From positions 59,512,493 to 59,576,492 of the forward strand of contig NC_080575.1 in NCBI RefSeq assembly GCF_029962835.1: a stretch of 64,000 nt of DNA, in the 5' to 3' direction. The stretch comes from Magnolia sinica. Lineage: Eukaryota; Streptophyta; Magnoliopsida; Magnoliales; Magnoliaceae. Positions 55,431-64,000 of the stretch are shown piece after piece. Numbering within the stretch: the stretch's first letter is position 1; each line of letters begins with the position of its first letter. Under the pieces are notes generated by a model. That model was not told where the DNA came from and did not search any database. It saw only the letters and a program-made list of their open reading frames with translations. A program made the translations under genes and the position numbers.

Positions 55431-57293
55431 TGTGAGACCCGTATCTTAGCCCGTACCATTCCGTAGGCTTCCACGGTCCTCTCGGTCGAATTCTGGTGAC
55501 CCACAATGCGTATATAGAAATTACATGCAACCCTGAGTCATATCTCGTATTCCAGAGTCGGCTCGACCCGAGACTTATACCCTTGTGACTACGCCATCAC
55601 CGCGGTTCCGACGCGTGTCTCGCGCACCGATGCGATACTCGGGCCAGGAGATGTGGGCCCGCGTTCAGTTCGAGGAAAATGCCGCACATTTGTAAACCCA
55701 AGAGAAACATGTCAAATCAATCACATCACTAGTCAAAGTATAACACCCATCCCCAAGTACAATCGCCCTCCCTAAAGTTAACTCTCTCTTACAACCAAGT
55801 ACACTCATCACTCACCCATATCCCTCTCTCTTACAACCTCTCTCTCTCATCTCTCTCTCCCTCATCCTCAAAGCAACCCACGTCCAAGCTTCCATGAGAG
55901 CAACTAGTGTGGCCCACCTTCCTACCTCCTATCTCCACCATCCAAAGATCATCTCGACCGTTGAAATTGTTTCCTTGGAACTCTAGAGGCCATAGGCGGA
56001 ATAAGGAAGCGGAGATCAAAGGTGGGTGTTTCATCATATTGGTTTTTTATTTAGGGCCCACTTGATGTATGCGTTGTATTTAGAGGGACCCGTAGTGGCG
56101 GGGTCCCTCCCATCTCTCTCTTTCTCTTCTCTCTCTCTTGTAGTGATGTGTAGCCCACCTTGATTTTTTTTTACCCAGGTCGTCAGTCCAGACCAGGGAG
56201 GCAGGCCATCTGGACGAAGCAATCCATCCAGGCCGTTCGTCCGTGAACGTTCAGGACTAGATGTTTGATCACCTAAAAAAAGAGAAAGAAGAAATATAGA
56301 TAATAATAAAATAATATGATACATATATAATAAAATGGTATATATATATAATATAGTATATATTATATAGCTGGTGGGCCCCACGTGGGACCCACCTGAC
56401 ATGTGTGCTTCATCTAGACCGTCTAAGACGGTGGGCCTGGACGAAGGGAATACAGATATCAGCTCCATCCAATTCGCGTGGCCCACCATCCACAGTCTGG
56501 GACTGTGGGACCCCACCATGATGTTAGCGTTCTATCCACACCGTCCATCAGCGTTTCATCAACACTATCCATTTAGTTGGTGGGCCACATGTGTGGACCC
56601 CACCACGATGCATATGTTATATCTATACCGTCCATCCAAACGTGGACTGGATCTAATATATAATAAATATTAGATATTTGTATGTGGTGAGGCCCATGTG
56701 GGACCCACTTGATGAAGTGGATTAGCTAGTGCGTCTCACACCAGCAACTTGCTGGACGTCGGCAAATTCCGTAGACCTCATCATGGCAACGTGTGGGGCC
56801 CACCTTGTGAAGATGCAGTACATCCACACCGTCAAATCCCTAGACTGTGGACGTAGATCGACTAAAGTACCGCACCATCAGGAAATATCTATTGTGATGC
56901 AGTAGATCTGTGGGTCCCTTCATGATGTGTATGTTAATCCACATCATCCATGTGTGGGGCCCACCATATGATGTATGTGTTATTTCCTAACCAGCTATTG
57001 AGTGGACCACCCTGCAAAAACAGTGAGGAGATTGAACGGCTACCCTTGAAACCCTTTTTGGGTCATAGAAGTTTTGGATCAATATGAAATTTGTATTTCC
57101 TCTTAATTCGGGTCCTTATAACTTTATGAACAGATGGGATGGAAGATAAATGTTATGGTTGGCCCTGTGGGGTTTTAACGGTGGAAACCATTATCTCCAC
57201 TGTTATTTGTGGTATGGTCTAAATAATCCTCCAATGTGATCCATTTCTTTTCGGTAAATGCATTAAAATGATCTCTAAAAATAGAAGAATGGT

Positions 57294-57905
57294 GTAGATG
57301 GTGAGACCCATATAATGCGGTCCATTTAATGTGTGAGGCCCATTGGTGCGGCCCATTGATACAGCCCACTTGATGTATATGAGGCCCATTGGTACGGCCC
57401 ATGTGATGTGGCCCACTTGATGTATATTGACCCATTGGTGTAGCACATGGGACAAGGCCCACTTGATGTTTGTCAACCCATTGGTGCAGCCCGTTGATGT
57501 GGCCCACTTGATGTTTATGAGGCCCATTAGTGTGGCCCGTTGATGCAGCCCACTTGACATTTATGAGGTCCATTAGTGTGGCCCGTTGATGTGGCCCACT
57601 TGATATATTTGAGGCACATGGGATGTGACCTATCAAGATTGTATTAGTCCACTGTGATGCAACGCATTATGACGTACGTGGCCCACCATGATGCAGTCCA
57701 TTGTGATGTATATAGGCCCATAAGACGCGGCCCATTGTGATGTATGAGACCCTTGTGTAAGGCCCATTATGATTGTATAAGGCCCTTATGTTGAGGCCCA
57801 ATGTGATGTATATATGGCCCATGCAATGAGGCCCGTTATGATGTATAAGAGGCCCTTGTGCAAGGCCCATTATGTTGTATTTGAGGCCTTGTGTGAGGCC
57901 ATGGG
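57294..57905. repeat. GGCCCA interspersed tandem array (X2)
   Basis: Copies of (A/C)GGCCCA(T/C)T occur every 15-40 bp with CTTGATGT(A/T)TATGAGG-like spacers. This is the counterpart of 7040-7480 in X1 but with a different copy arrangement. Confidence 0.8.
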
Positions 57906-57946
57906 CCCCACTATACGTTTGGTTCTGTGGGCCACTCCTTAGGAGC

Positions 57947-58275
57947 AATGATGGTTAAATGTCCACATTGATGGGCGATGATGGTTAAATGTTCACATTG
58001 ATAGGTGATGATGGTTAAATGTCCACATCGCGACCTTCCCTTAGGTCGATTCCGATTGTCGAGGCCGATTCCGATTGTCAAGGCCGATTATCAAGGTCAA
58101 TTATCGAGGCCGATTCCAATTGTCAAGGCAGATTATCGAGGCCGATTCCGACCGATTGTCAAGGCCAATTATCAAGGCTGATTTCGATTGTCCAAGCCGA
58201 TTGTCAAGGTTGATTATTGAGGTCGATTGTATAGGCCGATTATCGATGTTAATTATCGGTGCCAGTTGTTGATAC
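57947..58275. repeat. Two short tandem arrays in X2: 30-bp GATGGTTAAATG and GATT minisatellite
   Basis: Three units of about 30 bp starting GATGGTTAAATG begin near 57,949, 57,979 and 58,009. They are followed by an array of about 18-20-bp CGAGGCCGATTCCGATTGT units to about 58,275. The 70-bp order of X1 is absent here. Confidence 0.75.
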
Positions 58276-59924
58276 TGATTATAAGTATGTGACAGCATAG
58301 CAACATAATACATGCCCATACGCATCACCTACATGTTTGTTATGAGACGTGATTGACCATTGCATATGCCATAGGGCAAGTTGTTTATGGGACTCCCTGA
58401 GAGACGAAGTTGCCCCAGATCAGCGTACAGTATGCACAGGATTAATGCATGATTGGACTATGTGATTCATGCACCTTGCATTTTGTGATATGACCATCAT
58501 ACGCCCTAGCAACATCAGGGCCGTGGCCTCCACAGGCATGTCGTGGATGGCCAGATGAGACACCGAAAATGTTTAATTTTAGCATTGGGCTGCCATAGAT
58601 GGCCCTGAGTGAAAATCTATAAACCCTCTTAGTACCAGATGATGCCCCAACGTCTAGACCGAGTGTATATATGAGCGCCCGAGTGCCGAATACCAGTAGG
58701 CCACGTTTTCCACTATGTTGTGGTCGGTTGGGAGGGGGTGTGGCCTTACCCGCTTAAGGGAGTAGGCAATGTTAGGCTGAGTCTGACTAGCTTGAGGAAT
58801 GGGTCCGCTATCGACAAGTCGGGCCTGATATTGGTAGGTGAATAGTGAGGTCTCTTCCACTTACCAGTTGTGCGCTCGAATAAGGGCAGCAAGTGGCGTG
58901 GAATGTAATAGACCTCGGTGATGATCCCGAGATGTACAGTACTGATATGTGGACTTATTAAGTAGGAGTTGCATACTCATTCATTCATTCTTCACTATCG
59001 ACTTAGGCTGGTGGTGCGCAACTATTTGTTACATGTACCTTCACAATGGCAAGGATTTCGGTTAGGGCGCACGACTAACTTGAGATCAGGAGTTTACCAC
59101 ATTGAGTCTTATTATCCAAATTTAGGTATGGGACTGGTTTAGATAGAAGTCCCTTGTGGTGGACCCCGTAGCCTGCAATACTATGTACTATCATCTCGAC
59201 TTCACACTCCAATTTGGTCATTTCATTCGTATCGCATATTGCATTGCATCCTCAGTACAAAGCATTTGGTTTACTGTGCTTCTGTATTACACAACCTGAT
59301 TAAGGTTGATGGTATTTGTGAACTCAGTATCTGATATTTGGCTTACTATGTCTCCGCATTGCATAGCTGATCTACATTGCTTCCTCAGCATATGATATTG
59401 GCCTATTATGTCTTTACATCGCATAGTCTGGATAAGGCTGATGATATTTATGGACTTACCAGCATGTTTCCGCATTACTCTGATATTGTACAATTTATGG
59501 ATTGTCAGTATTTCCACCTACTCTGAATCGTACACACTTTCACCACCCTCTAAGCTTTCTCTAAGCTTATGCATGATAGATGTGTGCAGGTGGCGTTAGG
59601 TTGCAACAGCGATGAGCTTGGAGCATGCAGCGGTCTTCTAAAGCTTTAAATTTTTTTATATATGTATTTCCCTTTCAGTACTGTATTCAACTATTTATAT
59701 TAGTTGATATGTGATAATGATGTTGCCTTTGTGATTTGGGTAAACTTGTGGTTATGCTTATAACAAGTTAAATGTACATTGGAAAATCCTCCTTATAGGA
59801 TCCTAGGATCGAAATCTAGCATATGGACACTGGGAACTGAGAATGGGGTACTACGGAGGCTGTCAGCACTAGATTCGATGATCGAGAATTTTGTTAGCCC
59901 AGTTCACCAGTTTGGGGCGTGACA

Positions 59925-61057
59925 GTAACCGTCTTATCTTATTGCGCCAGAAATTTTGAAATTTTGTTGGTCCTTCGACCAGTCGAACCGACCCTTAGAC
60001 CAGTTGAGTGAATAATATTTTCACCTATAAATAAAGCACGAACTTCAAAGTTTATTCATTCATAAAAGCAAAATCAAGACACCACTCTGAGAGATAAGTT
60101 CGTGATATTTTAAAGCTATATTATGCTCATTTAATATTCTCTTTAATTAGCTTTTGTTATTTGATTTTGAGATCGTTATTCCAATCTTATTTTAAGAAAG
60201 GATTTGAGTTTTCCCCTTTCTTGAGATCAAAATCAAATCAAGCTAACCCAGGTTGATTTAATTAAAAATCATTTAGAACTAGAACCTTTTCATCTATGAG
60301 ACTGGACATTGAACATCTTCATCTACATCGGATCGGTTCTACCAGGCTTTTTCAAAGGAGAATTTCCAGGTAAGTACATTTACATTTTGTATATCCTTTT
60401 TGGTTTTTAAAGTTGTGCCAGAAAAAATCTGTTTTTGGTTTGTTTGAGGTAATCCAGGAAATCTCAGAATGTGGGGTTTTTGGAATTGTGTAAGCCCATT
60501 CAAAGACATAATTGTGAAGGTTTTAAGGTAAACCTTGGAAAACATTTTTCATAGTGAATGCTAATATCCCAAGGGAGTAGATATTAGGAGTGGAGTAGTT
60601 GTGTGGCTATTTTCTAACAGTTGGTGTACACACAAGCAAACCGCTATAATTCCTAGTGTTGTGGTGGATGATTGTATATGCTTATGTGTGTGAATGTTGT
60701 AATTTTCTTTAAGCATTTGTGGTGAATGGTGTAATTTATTTTATGCATTTGTGGGAATGTTGTAATAACTTAGTTTATTTTATTTGTCATTTCCTTTGCC
60801 TCTTTATTGGTTTGGGTTTTTTATACTTACAAACATTCTAGTAAGGTTGTCTTGCCATAAGCCTTTGGTTTTTAGTTTTAAGTTGTCCTTAGAACTAAGT
60901 TTGTATCAACCTCTCAATACTAGTATATTTGAGGTTGCTATTTACTTGTGCTTTTGTATTATTTGATTGTGCTATCTTGTTTTAAATTCCACATTTAATT
61001 TTTATTTTGGCATCATCCTATTCACCCCCCTATAAGACGTGTAGCTCGGCCTTTTCA
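59925..61057 (+). repeat. Z1 3' LTR, second part
   Basis: The GTAAC duplication (59,925-59,929) is followed by CGTCTTATC..., collinear with 39,800-40,930. It holds the last palindromes (59,975-60,010), TATA box CTATAAATA (60,025-60,033), a six-base C run (61,025-61,030) and the terminus CTTTTCA at 61,057. Joined with 54,738-55,430 it is about 1.82 kb, close to the 1.835-kb 5' LTR. Confidence 0.92.
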
Positions 61058-61580
61058 AATTCCATGCCGGAACATGAGCATCAAATGGTCATTAAATTCT
61101 TAAAAGAGAACATTCTTTCCCGTTTTGGAACACCTCGAGTCATTATTAGTTAGGGAGGCTCACATTTTTGTAATAGGCCATTCGTGAACTTAATGAAGAA
61201 ATATGGCATCTCTCATAGAGTGAGCACTCCATACCACCCACAAACAAGTGGGTAAGCTGAGATTTTCAATAGAGAAATTAGACACATGTAGGAAAAGACG
61301 GTTAATCCTGACCGTAAGGATTGATCAATCCGATTGACCAATGCCTTATGGGTGTACAGTACCGCATTTAAGACCCCTATTGGAATGTCTTCTTTTAGAC
61401 TTGTCTATGGGAAAGCTTGCCCCTTGCGTGTGGAGTTGGAACATAGAGCCTACTGGGCATCAAAATTTTGAATTTCAATCTGGACAACACTGGCTCACTA
61501 TGCAAACTTCAGTTAAATGAACTCGAATAAATCCGAAATGATGCGTACGAGAACTCGAGAATTTACAAGGATAGGATGAA
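61058..61580 (+). pseudogene. Y2 integrase, continuing part, truncated at W2
   Basis: AATTC (61,058-61,062, altered copy of GATTC) is followed by CATGCCGGAAC, exactly the continuation seen in Y1 at 20,073. Codons of the core follow: a TAG replaces the Asp of SDGG near 61,150, while the third acidic site NRE is retained (about 61,265-61,280). Later parts match Y1 to GAATTTACAAGGA; homology stops at about 61,580, before the basic C-terminal domain. The rest of Y2, including its 3' LTR, is missing. Confidence 0.88.
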
Positions 61581-63276
61581 GGTATGCCTTATATCCAAAC
61601 CGTCCATCCATTTGGCAAGCTCTTCTTAAGGCTTGAGAAGAAAAATGAGACAAATCTAACTATCAAGTGGTCCACACTACAAAAAGCAGCAGCAAATTGA
61701 ACGTCTACCATTGAAACCCTTTTTGGGGTCATAGAAGTTTTAGACCAATATGAAAATTATTTTTCCTCTTAATTTAGGTCTTTTTGACCTTATGAATAGA
61801 TTGGATGGAAAATAAACGTTATGGTGGGCCCTGTAAATTGTTTAACGGTGAAATCATTATCTCCACTACTATTTGTGGTGTGGTCTAAATAATCTTTGGA
61901 TATTTTTTTTTAGATAATGCTCTAAAATGATCTCTAAAAATAGATGAACGGTGTAGATATAATAAATACATCACTTTGGGACCCATGTAACTTTGATCTC
62001 TTTGAACCGTTCGTACAACTCGAAGCTCGAGGATATAAAAACACTTACTGGGATCCACCTGAAATTTGGATTCATTTGAAACTTGGTCTAACCCCTCAAA
62101 AAAGTGTTACACACAAAATGGATGGGCTGGATTCATGAACCATGTCTTGGTGGTCCCAACAAATGATTATGAATGTTTTAATGGAGGGTAACCCTCTTAA
62201 CTTTTGTGTGTGGTGTGACCCACACAAGTCACAGATTGACTTGATTTCAAGCCCCAGGCCCACCATGGATTGGTGCATCTGACTGATGGTGTTGAGGGTT
62301 GACATGCATCAGGTGGGCCTCACACAACTCAACCTCATGGGAGGTCTCCATGAGCTTCACCATAATATATATGTTCTATCCAAACCATTCATTCATTTCT
62401 CCATACCAATTTAGCGTGGATCCCAAGATCTGGAGACCCAATGTGAGTATGAGATCCATCCGCTATCCATCCATCTTGGTGGGCCCCACCATTACAAGCA
62501 GTGGGTGCACCCACTGTTAAAGCCTTCTTACTGCTCATCATGATGTTGATTTGATATCTTACCTGAGTGCTAGACCCACTAGACCGTGTGACCCACCTGA
62601 CATATGTATTTAACCACAACGTTCATCTCGATAGATTGGGCGGTACAAGACCCACTGTTATATATTTTACCACGGTGAGATCCATCTCGGTGTATACATC
62701 TTATCAATGTTACTCGTTGGCATAGAATCCACGCTACATGTATGCGTCCATGTGTAGGCACAATAGATTAGTAGCCCATTAATTATGCAAATTGGATTGT
62801 TTGCAAATGTGATATGTGAATGGTCTGGATCTTTGTTAAAATTACTATATATTGACGGTGTACAAATATGTGACTATGTAGTGCATGGACAGCCTGAAAT
62901 TGATACAACTATGATGAATGCATAGCCCAAATCCTATGATTATGTGGTGCTTAGGTGATCACTAACATGTGAACTTACGGTTCCTAACCATGAAATCCAG
63001 TGATGCTTGGGCAGCTTCTAAGCCATATGAACTTGTAATGTATATGAGTCTTAAACCACATGAAATTGTGCGGCATGATTGGTCTACCACCACATGATCA
63101 TGTGATGTGCTATCTACCCTAAATCGTGTGGGATTGGGTTACTGCCCTAGATTAGATAATTATGTAATGAGTGGACAACCCTTGACCACTTGGCACTTTA
63201 GTTGGAGTGCGGCCCCAAGTAATAAGATCATGTGACTTGTGTTTAAACCCTTAAACATGTTCAATTATAACAAATA
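61581..63276. mobile_element. Element W2: partial copy of W, inserted into by X3
   Basis: From GGTATGCCTT this is collinear with W1 28,481-30,229 at high identity. It has a few small deletions (for example about 45 bp at 62,673). The left end is a breakpoint in the middle of W, joined to Y2 integrase. The right end is AAATA, where X3 begins. Confidence 0.85.
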
Positions 63277-64000
63277 TGTGAGGCCCGTATCATAGTCCAT
63301 ACCGTTCTTTAGACTCCCGCGATCCTCCCTGTTGAATTTCGGTAACCATGACCTGTAATCTGCATTTGCGCGTGACCCTAAGTCGCATCCTATATATCTG
63401 AGTTGACTCGACTCAAGACTTATACACTAACGACCGTGCCATCGCCACGATTCCAACACCACGTCTCGCGCGCCAATGTGATACTCAGGCAAGGATTTGT
63501 GGGCCCACGTTTATTTGGAGAAAATGCCGCACGTTGCAAATCGCGAAAAGATAATCTCTACAATCTATCAATCAATCCCAACAATCAATCAAGTACAACA
63601 CCCATCTCTCTCTTACATAAACCTTACCCAAAAGTCAACCCTCATGTCATATCTCCTTATACCACCATACCTCTCATCCCATCCCTCTTACACACCCATC
63701 CCTCTCTCCTTACATCTCTCAGCTTTCACTCATTCTCTACCATTTTCCTAGCAACTAAGAGAAAAAGACTAAGGAGAGAAGAGCCAAGTGTGGCCCGCTT
63801 CCTACCCTAAGATCCTCACCATCCAACCCTTCAATTCTCATCATCCTTCATCAAAGAGGAAGCTTAAGAGCTCGGGAGATCAAGGAGCCTAGAAGATTTG
63901 CAATCGGTGGGTGATTTGTAGGATTAGATTGTGTTTTTATGATGGGCCAAGTGGGGCCTATCGATTGATGGTATAGATCCTATTTAGGACCCATTTTATG
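63277..64000. mobile_element. Element X3: 5' end, running out of the window
   Basis: It starts TGTGAGGCCCGTATC and follows X2 from 55,431: CCATCGCCACGATTCC, the GATAC site (63,480-63,484), GTGGGCCCACG, AAAATGCCGCACGT, then a CT-rich zone. W1 at 30,225-30,231 shows the empty site AAATAca. The right end is outside the window. Confidence 0.85.

Larger units (their letters stand above)
55431..59924. mobile_element. Element X2: complete 4.5-kb non-coding TG...CA unit
   Basis: It starts TGTGAGACCCGTATC, ends TTTGGGGCGTGACA and has a perfect duplication GTAAC (55,426-55,430 and 59,925-59,929). The uninterrupted Z1 5' LTR (39,780-39,800) shows the empty site. No internal terminal repeat and no protein domain are visible. 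Internal order: leader with CCATCACCGCGGTTCC, CT-rich zone (55,785-55,865), AT-rich run (56,285-56,370), GGGCCCAC-rich zone, module shared with W (57,000-57,300), GGCCCA array, minisatellite and a unique 3' part. It is best read as an unusually long solo LTR; a single-unit non-coding element is the alternative. Confidence 0.85.
39096..61057 (+). mobile_element. Element Z1: SIRE/Maximus-like Ty1/copia retrotransposon carrying two nested elements
   Basis: The order is 5' LTR, tRNA-Met-like primer site, gag, protease, integrase, RT, RNase H (split by Z2), post-pol frame, polypurine tract and 3' LTR (split by X2). Target duplication is GATTC (39,091-39,095) against AATTC (61,058-61,062), one base changed. 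Without Z2 and X2 the element is about 10.6 kb. A gag opening FDGSNYAY, long gag with coiled coil and extra frame after pol fit the SIRE/Maximus group. It lies in the integrase of Y2. Confidence 0.9.

Noticed and set aside
56034-56519. 161-aa minus-strand frame
   Set aside because: It crosses an AT repeat and GGGCCC blocks; no recognisable domain and not conserved in X1.
57175-57636. 153-aa minus-strand frame in X2 (and 111-aa frames at 7155-7490 in X1)
   Set aside because: Repetitive Gly-Pro-His-Trp-Ala words come straight from the GGCCCA array. Only the array is real.

Overview
This window is plant nuclear DNA made almost entirely of transposable elements. The Ty3 copies carry Athila-type features: a tRNA-Asp-like primer binding site, a gag zinc knuckle and RT-RNase H-integrase order. 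The Ty1 copies resemble the Angela/BARE and SIRE/Maximus lineages. There are also a hAT-type MITE and very long non-coding TG...CA units with 5-bp target duplications. I found no host gene, tRNA, rRNA or CRISPR array. The species cannot be named from this; a large, repeat-rich angiosperm genome is the safest reading.

Layout. (1) 1-10,293: a long non-coding unit, 'X1', split by another long unit, 'V' (11-5456, target duplication GATAC). X1 ends at 10,293 and abuts the 3' part of a SIRE-like LTR (10,294-11,035). (2) 11,036-26,862: a decayed Angela-like Ty1/copia element, 'P'. It is interrupted by a reverse-oriented Athila solo LTR (11,970-13,274, duplication GCAGT) and by a full Athila-like element, 'Y1' (13,522-23,978, duplication ATGAC). 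Y1 itself carries a hAT-type MITE (21,823-22,685, 8-bp duplication TAAAGGAC). (3) 26,863-32,774: a third long non-coding unit, 'W1'. (4) 32,775-39,095, continuing at 61,058-61,580: a second Athila-like element, 'Y2', split by the SIRE-like copia 'Z1' (39,096-61,057, duplication GATTC/AATTC). Z1 contains a second SIRE-like copia, 'Z2' (45,497-52,372, duplication ATTAA), in its RNase H region, and another X unit, 'X2' (55,431-59,924, duplication GTAAC), in its 3' LTR. (5) 61,581-63,276: a partial second copy of W ('W2'), then the start of 'X3' (63,277 to the window end).

Nesting therefore reaches four levels (X2 or Z2 in Z1, Z1 in Y2, Y2 in W1), and most insertions are proven by target duplications or by uninterrupted copies elsewhere in the window. 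All retroelement reading frames are broken by stops and frameshifts. The longest clean frame is 354 aa (RT C-terminus plus RNase H of Z2).

The signals most worth following are: (a) dense arrays of a short palindrome (core CGAC-YR-GTCG) just upstream of the TATA box in LTRs of two unrelated superfamilies, Ty3 Athila and Ty1 SIRE-like; (b) a third reading frame after pol in the SIRE-like elements that does not look like a membrane envelope protein; and (c) the modular, multi-kilobase non-coding X, V and W units.
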